Assembly (NCBI GenBank): GCA_022575985.1
Contig: JAKSXM010000272.1
Span: forward strand, 22,502,501-22,566,500
Source of the DNA: Anagrus nilaparvatae
Lineage: Eukaryota > Arthropoda > Insecta > Hymenoptera > Mymaridae
Reading direction: 5' to 3'
Length of the DNA stretch: 64,000 nucleotides
Position 1 is the first letter of the stretch. Each line of letters begins with the position of its first letter. Positions 48,025 through 58,958 of the stretch are shown here, piece by piece. A program made the position numbers and the translations under genes. The notes below the pieces were generated by a model. That model searched no databases. It saw nothing but the letters and a program-made list of their open reading frames with translations, and had not been told where the DNA came from.

Positions 48025-49125
48025 AGCACAGAGGCGGGATTCGGGAAGTCATTTAAGGTGGAATTAAGTTAGTATACTATATAATCGGTTTTGGTACTGG
48101 TATCTTTTTTACGCATTTTTTCGTCTACTGCACGTATACAAAATTCTATAGTATATACCTATACAAATACAAAAGAAAAATGAACAAGCCAGAAAGTTAT
48201 GAAGGCATAATAAATTTCCAGATAAAGAGCTAATAAATTTTCATTAAGTTTAGAAATTATATTTGAAACTTATTAATTAAAAAAGTATATTTTTATGCAT
48301 TAATGATAAACATAATTATGAATATAAAAAATATGCATATATTTGGTGTAAATATTGTATAAAAAAGTAAGTTTTTTATTATTATATTATCTTGCTGGTA
48401 CTTAAATTTCATTTTAAGTTGTAATAATCAATTTAGATATACATGCCCACATGAATTCACTTAGCCGACCACCAAAAACATCAGCCACATGGGGCACTAG
48501 TGACTCGTTACTCTCACTTCACTTGAATTGGGTATACAGTTATTTTAAAAATTTAATAAAATAAAAATCTACTGGATAAAGGAGCATAATGTTTTCTATT
48601 GGATGTATAAGATATTTTACAAATGTAAGTTGACTTCAAGCTACATAAATTCTCAAATTTTAGATTTTTTCATTATTTTCGTATTAAGCGAGTCTTTTTT
48701 TCATTTAGAAAAACAATTACAAAGTTAAATTATAGTTAATGGTAAAAAATCAATTTCCCACAACAGTAAAAATATTAGGTGATGCTGTGGGTTGCCGGAT
48801 TTAGATGTAACTGCTTCAATACCTGGAGCTTTCAGTACTAATTATCGTTCAGTTTTGTGCTTCAACTTTATTTGGTAGTATGGCTGTATGGCTTTTGTGC
48901 TTCATTATTTAATTGACTCATTGTTATTGAAATAAATAAAATTTAGATATTTTAGTTGAAAAATCACATTTAAAAGTTGAATTTATTTCAATGAAAAGAA
49001 AGAAGGATTAGGCAATAAAAGTTGTTCCTGGAGTGACAATAAAGTATCAGAATTCTACTGTAAGTTTTTCTCCATCAATTATTTAAAAATCAGTAGCTTA
49101 ATACCAGAACGATGAATCATTTAGT
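48025..49125. other. AT-rich stretch without recognised gene
   Basis: Flank of the retrotransposon. No coding exon was supported here. A short GC-richer piece directly at 48025-48045 may be what replaced the outer LTR end. Confidence 0.4.
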
Positions 49126-49129
49126 GGTT

Positions 49130-50180
49130 TATATTGAAATACTCTATATATGGGACAACAGATGAATTTCATCACTCATTATTTCAGTTTCAAAGTATAA
49201 ATTCTAAGGCAGCATAGCTAGCTAACATTTACAGCATGCTTGCAACGAGTCACTGAAATTATTCTCTGTTACTGTTACGTTGTTGCAAATGTAATGATTT
49301 ATTGGATGACGCATAGAGACTTTTTCAATAAGCCAAGCGATAGATAATTATGTGCTTTATTGCATTATTTTAGCTTTAAACTTAAATTCTTAAGACAGCG
49401 ATTAGCTTAATTTTGCAGCATGCATGCATCGAGTTACTAAAATTTTTCTCTACTAGTTTTTTGCTACTCAATGATGATTCCAATTCATCAGTTGACTCAT
49501 ATAGTGAGTTTTTTGAAGCTCACCACCTAATTGAAGAAATAGATTGTCCAAACGATGGATAATTTGTGTACTTTGAAGATTTTTTTAAAACAATTATCTG
49601 TATTTCAAAAAATTATTTTTTAATTAATCTTTGAGTAGTTTAATTTTTAATTTTAGTAAAGTAATATTTTATTATTAAAAATATTTTTTTTTTTCAGTTT
49701 ATAATTATGTGTTTTAAAAATAATTTATTATAATTCAAATAAATCTTGTAGCTTGTTTATTGTATGTAAAGTTAATAAAAAAATTGTTATTCAAAATTTT
49801 TGTTTATTTACCTATTAAATGTTCATATATAGAAAAAAAAAAATTTTTTTTTATAAATAATTGTGCATGGTTGCTTATTATTTATGAAAATGAAATTTAT
49901 ATGATTTTTATGTTATATATAAGTAATAATATATAAATATTAAAAAAAAGAATAGAATTTTAAAAAAAATGGTTCCTTTATGAGGAACCAATTGAAGAAC
50001 TCTCTATATGGGTCAACTGATATGAATTAGAATCATCATTGAATTAGCTTATTAGCAACAGATAGAGACCAATTTCAGTGATACAATGCATACATATTGT
50101 AATTGCAAGCTAATTGCTGTCATAAAATTTTAAATTTGAAACTAAAATAATGATTGAAATTCATCGATTCACCTACTTCT
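49130..50180. repeat. Three copies of a ~200-bp repeat, two direct and one inverted
   Basis: Copies at about 49140-49320 and 49340-49525 read on the plus strand; the third (49995-50180) is inverted. Shared blocks are ATTATTT-AG-TT-AAA, AAATT(C)TAAG-CAGC, CAGCATGC-TGCA-CGAGT-ACT and GATGATTC-AATTCAT-AGTTGAC. Between them, at 49971-49989, GGTTCCTTTATGAGGAACC forms a hairpin like the right end of the element at 17196-19854. Confidence 0.65.
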
Positions 50181-51016
50181 TTAATGTGACCAAGCTTCAT
50201 ATCGGTACAAAAATCACATTTGATATTCGCATCCTATATTATCAACCAATATCACCAATATAATTCATGTTTAAAATCAAAGTTTCAATAAAAAAATTCG
50301 TTTTGATTGAAAAGCAAACTACTCGATACTTTAATATAGATTATTATATCCACGTATCAAATGTGAGTCATTAATCGAAAAGATTTATTATTGGAGCAAC
50401 AAGGTCGTAAAAAATGTTATTATAAATTTTATAATTGAACGTAACAAATATTAAAAGTAAATCATAATAATAAACTTGTTGAATTTTGGATACAAATAAA
50501 AATTTATTATCAAAAATATAAAAACAATAAGTATTATAAAATAATCCAATAAATAAATTCAAAATTACATTTTTACCAAATATTAGTAAACAACTATATC
50601 TTTTAACAAAATAATTAAATTTTTTAATAATAGTTTTTGCACGGTTTTATACCAGTTATAAATTTTTACAAAGATTATATAATTAATTTTAAACAACATT
50701 AAAGATTTATAAATGGGAATCCAAAATTACAAATAATTAATTAGGTATTTTTTAAATTATATAAGCAAAAGTACTTAATTACTTTTTTATCGACAAATAC
50801 ATATTCACAATTACATTTTATAATTTAATCACACACAATAATTTAATATCCAATATTAAATTTGTAATTATTCAAAAAACTATTTTTAATTTAAATTTAA
50901 AGAAAAATTATAAAAAAAGAATTTTTACAAAAGATATTTTTAACAAAATACATAAATAATATAGTGTCACATTATGTGTCTATTAGCACATTTATTTAAT
51001 AAATTATAAATTACAA

Positions 51017-52539
51017 ATCAAGGGTATTTAATTAAATTAAATGAAAAAATTAATTTGAAACATTTAAATCAGAATCAGATGTGTTATAAAACTCATTGAC
51101 ATCATTTTTTACAGTAATTTCAGTAATTCCAGACTGAATTGATAAACACAATTTCCTATTGGATTCAATTACTTTCACATTTTGAATTATTAATACATCA
51201 TTTATAGAGTACTTGAAGTCCTTAGCTGGATTAGGTAATTCTCCAGGATTTCCCCAAAAAATGACTATTTTCTTTAAAAAAAAAAAAAAACAATGAATTT
51301 TAATTTAAAATTGTTTAAGAATTTATTGTTTTAACCTTATTATTTTGATTATCTTCCAAGAGTATTTGACGCTTATCTTTAACTTTACCATCCTTAAATC
51401 TGCACTCCTCAACTTTATTTATTACTGTAATGTAACCAACAGTATCTGCAAAAAAAAAATAAGAATGTAATATATTATCTATTAATTAACTATTTAGGAA
51501 ATTAATTTTTAACAAATACCAATTAACTCATTTTGCAAGCTTTTTTTTATATCTTCAAATTTTAAAAATTTCTGGGCATATGGTTCTTCTAAGATACTGG
51601 AAATAATATTTTTGACATCTAGGCGGTCTTGAACGACTGATTTCAAAACTGGCTCTCTGTAAAATATTGCAATGAATTTTTTTTAAACATTATTTTAAGA
51701 AGTCAAAAAATTATCATAACTTAATTATTTGTTAATTCTTTCTCTTCATTCCTTCTACCAAAAATTCATTTTTTTAATAGCGATAGTCAATAACATTTTT
51801 AATTTAAGAAACTTATAAAACAACCAATTTAAAATTTCTATATTAGTTTTAAACTGCAGGTACAACCATTTTAAGTTTAAATTCTAACAACCATCGAAAT
51901 GAATCAAGTAATTTAAAATTAAAAAAAAAATCTAGTCATATGTATATAAAAACATAAGCGCTCACATTAAGCGCTCTTATATAAATATTCACATTTTTCT
52001 TTGGTAAGGAATGATTCATATTCAAAAATTTAATACTCATCAATAAAATAAAAATTTACTTTTACTTTTTTTAAAATAGATATTTTAATTATTTTGTTTT
52101 TAAAAATCAGAACCCTTAAAACAGAGAAAATCTCATGCGAGAAATGAACATCAATGAATTTAATACATTTATATACCTAATAAGAAAATCATTATTTTTT
52201 AAAACATTCAGTTTTTTAAAAATAGGTATCAATAGTTACAAATGTACTACATTTTGCAAAATTTACATTGAATAATTACCTTTCTTCAACTGGATGTTTT
52301 AATTTCCTTATCAAAACTTCATAATCATCCTTAATTTTATGAGGTATATTTACAGTTATTTCATCAGTATCTGCTTCAGGGTCAGATTTTTTTCCCTCGA
52401 TCCTTGGGATCTTGATTGGTATTTCGACATCATTATCAGGATTTGAATCACAATGATATATTATCTTTACATCTGCTTTCCTTCTTTTTCTAATATTGGA
52501 GTCCTTGGAGTTTGATGCTTGAGCTGACAATGCTGACAT
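51017..52539 (-). CDS. OB-fold protein, RPA1-like, paralogue B
   Basis: Exons: 52280-52539, 51520-51656, 51336-51445 and 51017-51271, phases 2, 1 and 0, coding for 253 residues. This is the longest member. The N-terminus has a clear basic cluster (IRKRRKADVK) followed by IIYHCD, a variant of the I-x-I-x-x-C-D motif of C and D. Exon 2 gives a helical linker. The OB-like domain (about 133-220) has DTVGYITVINK, RQILLEDNQNN, IFWGN, YSINDVLII and KLCLSIQS. The tail carries an acidic NTSDSDLN stretch. I infer a nuclear nucleic-acid-binding protein. Exon 3 is exactly 110 bp, as in A and C. The donor of exon 3 is GTTAAA rather than GTAAG-like, the only weak splice signal in the model. Confidence 0.83.
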
Positions 52540-52544
52540 TACTG

Positions 52545-53870
52545 TACTTTTTCAGATAACCTATAAAATTTTTAGAATAAAATTTATTATTTTAATATTG
52601 CATAAGCAGTCAATTTATTAAATTAAATATTAATTGAGCTTTTTAAACTTTCAAAAAAGAATTTAAACTCCATTAAATTATAAAAAAAATGTATAATAAC
52701 ATTATGCAGAAAAAATATAGGTTATACTTATAAATATAGGTAAAACACGAAACTAGATACAAAATATTATTTTAAAGAAAATAAATTCAAATACACAAAT
52801 TATTTAATATAGACCATAAAAAATAAAAAAATAATGTCAAAATATTAAAAAATATTTATAAATGTAAGGCCCCGTAAATATAAATAAAAAATATTTTTTT
52901 TTTAATTACCTAACACAAAAATTCCATATGCCAACGTACCAGACGTAAAATTGACCCTATATACACTTGTAAATATAAATATTGTGCTTGGGGCATTAAC
53001 CTCACAGAATATAACAAAGAATATTTCTATCCTTATTTTGCTCAGATATTTAGCCCAGTAAAATTAAACTCAAAATTAGTTATATTTAAAATAGGTATAT
53101 TTCCTCTGAAACTTGAAAAATGCTGCAAATGGTCGCCTATCTATATGCATTTTGAAACCTAAATTGGAATTTCTTTATCTGTTTCGTATTTCACTGTGTC
53201 CATTTTTTACTTTAAATTAAATTATTAATAACAATACTTTATTTATTTTATATATTTCACCGTTTGTGATCACGCGGAAATCTCTGTCAAATCAAAACAG
53301 AGAACAGGCACCGGGAACATTCATTCGCAAGAGCGCAGAAGAACAACATCAAAAAGGAAGCATTAGTTTTTGGCAGTAATTCAAACAAAAATATTTTTTT
53401 CTGCACTAAGTATCATGCAAATAATAATAATAATAAATATCTTTTTTCAACATTAATTAATAATTTGAATAGAAAAAATTTAATCTCCAATAAATTAAAC
53501 CTTTAATATTATATTACTCTGTTTCTAATCTTTTGAAATATAATATAAATAAAGACATCTAAAATTCATTGAAAGATTTAAAAATTGAAATAAATTTCGC
53601 AAAATATTTCCCAAAATTATTTTTATCTGGTTAAGTAATTTTTTAATTTACTATGATTACAGAGAACTTAAGTTGAATTTTCTTAGCTAAAATTTTGTAC
53701 TCCAAAAACGATTTAAAAATTAAAAAAACAAAAATATATGTATCATAAATTATTTACTCTCTGTTTTTATAGAATCATACCTAAACATAACATGAAAATT
53801 TTAAGTAAGATTAAACACTTTATTAATTTTTCAATTGGAACTATTTTATAGGAAATAGGAAAAAAATTGT
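52545..53870. other. Spacer between genes B and C
   Basis: 5' flank of B and the start of the duplicated 3' flank of C (from about 53870). An (AAT)n run lies near 53420-53437. A GC-richer stretch at 53265-53370 (CGTTTGTGATCACGCGGAAA, ACAGGCACCGGGAACA) shows no frame or repeat partner that I could find. Confidence 0.4.
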
Positions 53871-54382
53871 AATAAAAACTTTATTCAAGTTCTGTGGGTA
53901 CAAACAAAATCTTTAATTATCAAAAACGTAAAAACAATATTTCAAATCCAAAAAAAATACAAAACTTCAGTCATTTTAATGACACATAAATACGTGCAAA
54001 CAATCATCTTAATTAACAAGTTATTTTTTAATTTATTCTACCCACTAATTATAAATTTTTTTAGAAAAATTTATAAATCTAACAAAGTTTAATTTCTAAC
54101 AAAAAATAGAAATGCAAATTATTTCAAGCTTAATTAATTAGTTTTTTTTATAAATACAAATTTACAATTAAATACTGGATTATGATATAAATTAACAATA
54201 AATTAACAAAATGAAAAGTTCAATTAAATGCAAATGCAAAAAGAAAAAAATTCAACAAAATATAATTATATAACAAAATATATATAAATAATTATAAATT
54301 ATTTCAAACAAAGTCCGTCATTCACTAAATTGATTGTTGTTTATTTAGACACTATTATAATTTCTAATTGAATTAACAAAAA

Positions 54383-56753
54383 TTATTCAGAATCTGATGA
54401 TGATTGTGAATATAAATCGCCAATTTCATACACATTCACTGTTGTGTCTTTTTCAATCGACAAACACAAAGACCCTGATGATTCAATAACCTTAACATCT
54501 TCAATTTCCATGAAATCGCCATTACAATATTTGAAATTTACAGCATCTTTTCCATAAAATAAAACTGGTATCTAAAATTTAAAAAAAATAAAAAAGTAAA
54601 ATAATAAATATCACTGTAAAAAAAATTAGAATCAAATTTGTAAACGTAATTTTTTAGAAATTCCAATAAAATTCATTGGCAAGCAATTGTTACTATTTGT
54701 TAATAAATTTGACTGAATAATTTTTCAGAGTTTGGTTAATGAAAAATTTTACTTTCTCACGTACCGTATTATCTTCATTGTCTTCCAGAATGACCTTCCG
54801 ACGAATTTTAGCTGTTCCATCAATAGAACTGTATAGTTCTTTCACATGAATATTTTTAACGTAACCCGCAGTATCTGCAAAAAAAAAATTAAATTTATTA
54901 AGTAATTTACAAAATTAATCCTTCGATTAATAAATACCTATGGTTTCATCTATTAATTCTCTGGTGATTTCAGTAATAGATTTTAAATAACTTTCTTCAT
55001 TCACCTGGGCTTTCGCTGATTTATTTGAGGTGCTATTAGTTGAATAATAGCCAATTGAAGGTGCTCTAAAAATATTTAATGTTTTGTTTAATTGAAATGG
55101 TTTTAATGTGATTTTAATAAATTACTTACAGGTTGCTCTGTTTAAATATACAAGCAGAGAAACCTAAAAGTTTTAAAGTTTAATAATATTTAACACTAGG
55201 TATATTCTAATAATATTTGGATCAAAAATAAAAATAGCAAATTTTCAAATAAGACACATAATTTCAGACAAAATAAAATACTGAATTTAGATTTTCACAC
55301 TTTAATGCAAAAAAACTTGGTTTGTGTAAACACGACCTAAATGCATGGAACACGTTTGCTACAGCTGAAGGCTAGGTATAGTGCAAATGTTACGCAATAT
55401 TACAATAAAATTTTCTATTTTTAAAATTTGTAATTATCACCTTTTCTTGATGTTAAGATTCTAAGTCCCTAAATCAAAAATATTCTAGTCCGTTAACTCA
55501 AATTATTACAAGTCTCTAAACCTGAATTGTTCTAAGCTCTTTAATCCGAATTATTACAATATCCTAATTCAAGATTATTCTAAATCCCTGAACTTGTATT
55601 ATTCTGAGTCCCTAAGCCTCCATTATTCTAAAGTCCCTAAACCCATTTTATTCTAGGCCCCTAAGTCAAAATTATTTTAAGTAAACTAAAACACAGATTA
55701 TTCTAATTCCCTCAATTAAAATTATTTGAAGTCCCATTTAACCCTCCCCCTTGATTTTCGGATTCCCAGGGTACCCCTCCCTATTAAACTTGGGCATCTC
55801 CCACTTTTATTAACTTATTTAGCGCACCGGGGTATGAAATTATAACAATGAAAGAAGTGGGAGAAATGCCCTGGCCGAATAAACCTATTCCATGTAAATA
55901 ACCCCGAGAAGTAATGAAAATTTTGAAAGTCGCGGGCAGAACTTAGTCTAAATTCCGGCAGAAACTTTTTGAGTCCATCAGGGGCCGCGTCCTGCCCTAA
56001 ACTTTCAAACAGTTAATTTCTGCTCGGGACTAAATTTGGACAAAAACAAAGAAGTATGTGCTTAATAAATGCACAAAATGTATTGATTAATTCATTCCTA
56101 TTCAATCTCTAAAATTTGTGTGCAATTATTATTGCAGAAAATCAAAGAATTCAAGTTTTATTGCAGCCCAAAATTGATTTACCAAGCTCAGTTTCTGTAC
56201 TGTAAAAATTTGTCATTTTTTAACAAGATTTAATTATATTATAACTTGCAAGCAATAGTATAAAAGTTAAAACTATGCAATGTTACAGTGTAAATAAAAA
56301 TCTTTAGTGTAAATAGAAATACGTTTTCAAGTGAATACAAAAAATAAAAGAAAACAAAAAGAATCAAGATTATTAGAAATATAATATTTCAATGACATAC
56401 TAAGTACTTGAATGTATATTTTTTTAATTGTTTAATAATTTATTTATTTTGAAAAATTACCCATTTTATGTCATCAAAAAAAATAAAATGCTTTACAGTT
56501 ATAATATTTTTTGGAAATTATTTCTAAATTCGTTAAAAAAATAAATTAATTACCTTATTAAATCTGCTTCCTTTTTTGATGTCATTTCAGGGCTATTTTG
56601 AACTTCCTTTGAAATTTCCAAATTTTCTTTATCTTCAGCTTCAAGCCTCATCTTTTTATTTTTACTTAAAAAATTAATATTTATTGTATTTTCTATTTCG
56701 GGATCACAATAAATATTGATGTTGGTTTCAGATTTTCTCTTTGGCCCTGGCAT
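54383..56753 (-). CDS. OB-fold protein, RPA1-like, paralogue C
   Basis: Exons: 56554-56753, 54938-55065, 54765-54874 and 54383-54571, phases 2, 1 and 0, coding for 208 residues. The ATG chosen (56753) gives MPGPKRKSE, a likely nuclear signal, followed by INIYCDPEIENTININF, nearly the same motif as in D. The OB-like domain (about 110-190) has DTAGYVKNI, RRKVILEDNEDN, LFYGKD, NGDFMEIEDVKV and SLCLSIEKD. The Trp of the WG motif found in A, B and D is Tyr here. The tail ends in an acidic SSSDSE. Intron 1 is ~1.5 kb and holds a reversed dispersed repeat (55315-55800). The other introns are short. Confidence 0.85.
55315..55800 (-). repeat. Dispersed minisatellite repeat, copy 4, in intron 1 of gene C
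   Basis: Minus-oriented: the tail comes first (GGTTTGTGTAAACACGACCT, AAATGCATGGAACACG, AATTTGTAATTATCACCTTT). About ten units of the type ATTATTCTAAGTCCCTAAAC follow, then AAGTCCCATTTAACCCTCCC and CCTTGATTTTCGGATTCCC. It has the largest unit number of the copies in this window. Confidence 0.85.
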
Positions 56754-56759
56754 ATTAAT

Positions 56760-58380
56760 TGTTATACACTTCAAGCAGCCTAGAATTTTTGTATTTCGAA
56801 TTATTATTAATTAGCTCACAATGTGAAGGTAAAAAAATTGTTTCAAAAACTTTTTTTATAGAAAGTATTCAAAAACATCAAATTTACAACCAAAATAAGT
56901 TAATGGAACGAAAATAAAAAGTAGATAATTAAATGATTTTTAAGTAAATCTAAAAATACAAAACATTTACCCAAAAAACCAAAAATATCAAAATGGAATT
57001 TTAAATTGGACGAAAAATATTGAGATCTATTCTCTTTAGTACCTAAATAAACACTGGGATGTTTATTGACTAGCAAAGTACTAATATTTGTGTATACTAC
57101 ACTAATAAACCACAAATATACTAAACAAAGTGATGATTTATCTATCATTGTTCGACTTATTACAGCTAATAGCAACCCCTCTCCTTAACTTAAATTTTTC
57201 TGTCCTTGTTAATTATTTTGAAAATAGTTTTTCATTTCTTTGTCTTTCTCTTGTAAATTCAAAATATACAAGTATATCAAGTGTTCCAACACTACCTGTA
57301 AAAATATATGAAATAAAATATATCCCGGCAAGAAATTTACTAGTCGTCTGTGTAAAATTTAGATTTGGCCTTAAAAAGGCCACGTAAATGCACATTTTTC
57401 TAAGTGGGTAGGCAACTTTTTAGAAATATCGTCGCATCGTTTTGAATATTTAACAGTGATAGTAAATTTTAATATAAATTTGAACTATTTTTGAAACATA
57501 TTTTTAATATATACCTGTATTTCAAGAATAATTTAATTTTTAACTTTTTCTTTTCAAAAATAGATAAATCTTTTCTACTCGGTTAGGTTGCTTTGCATGA
57601 AATTTCAAACAAAGTAACGTATCTGTGTGCGTAAAATGTAAAATATACTAAGAAACCCCCCTAAAAAAATATTTTTTCTGGCAAGCGGATCCTGCTAACT
57701 ACAAACTGAAAAATTCCTCAGTGTATTACTATATTATTAGGTTTATTATCAGGATAATTTATGGAATAAGGCCAATCCATCCTATAAACTAGATTTAAAA
57801 AAAAATTGTTTTTTACTATGCAAATACATTAAAAAATAAAAATCAGTAAGTTTGAAACTTATGAATCCATTCCAAATTAATAGAAAAATTATTTTTTAAT
57901 ATACATACAAATTTTAAATTATATTTTTGGATGACTAAGAATTAGACATATGAAACTAGACAGCAAAATCAAATAACTACGCTTAAATTTTGCACGTTTT
58001 TGTAAAAAAGTTCAAAAAAATATAAATTATAAGATATTATTTACACCAAATGTTCTTAACAATATCAAAAACGTGTTCTTAACAATACCCTGTTTTGAGA
58101 CACCAAGGTTATTTCTTTTTAATTATAGCAGCCTAATTTTTCCAAAAATAAAATTTTACACATAATATAATGATTTTTAATTTACTTCATACTTGAAAAT
58201 CTTTTTTAAAATTTGAGAAATTACAAAAATTAAAAAATCAATATACATCATTTTTTTAAAAATTTATCAAGATTATATAAATATAGAAATTTCTATAAAA
58301 AATTTAACGTTTCCAAAAATTCAAAAAAAACCCATAGAATATGACATGTTGTACATACCTACATAGAAAGCAAGTCATGA
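56760..58380. repeat. 5' flank of gene C, partly duplicated upstream of gene D (60860-61560)
   Basis: Shared pieces include AATTAGC-AC-A-TGTAA, AAAAAGTATTCA, TTGAGA-CT-TTC-TTTTAGTA, CTAAATAAACA, and further out GGATGACTAAGAA and TTTAAATTTTGCACG. The duplication unit, ~4.1 kb from C to D, therefore includes the upstream DNA and probably the promoters. Confidence 0.65.
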
Positions 58381-58958
58381 TAAAAACTTTGTGGGTATAA
58401 AAAAGTTTTTTATTATTACAAAAAAGTACAAAAAATATTTTTAAATTATAAATAAAAAATACAAAAAAATTTAAAGCACTTTAATAATGCACAAAAAATT
58501 TCAATCAAAAATTTAATTCAAAAATTAAATGAATTTTTTTATAAATTAATATTATATATTAGGTATACCCACTTTAAATTTTTAGACAAATTAATTAATA
58601 ATTATAACAAAATTAAATTTCTAAAATCACTTATAACTTCAAAATATAATACAAACTCTATTAATTAATTAATATATATTTAATTAAGTACTGAATTTTA
58701 TTATTCCGTAACAAACCAATTGCAAATACACGAAAAAAAAAATTATTCTGAACTAAACCATTCAAAAAGTGAATAAATAAATAAAATATATAAATATATA
58801 ACTAAACATAATAAATAATAAATGTATAAACAAAATCTGTCATTTATCTGTGCATTGTGTTACCTAGATACTAATTAAATACTTCACAAAAATTAGAATC
58901 CATTGATCTCAGAATCCATCTCAGAATCCATTGTTTTTTCCCAACTTTCATCGTAGAG

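Noticed and set aside
50371..50562. 63-codon minus-strand frame after gene B
   Set aside because: Lies in the duplicated 3' flank; the equivalent sequence after gene A has no comparable frame.
53265..53370. GC-richer patch as a tRNA or other RNA gene
   Set aside because: No cloverleaf, A/B box pair or other RNA signature could be formed.
57213..57387. Short overlapping frames on both strands upstream of gene C
   Set aside because: In the duplicated 5' flank; the copy upstream of gene D does not keep the frames.
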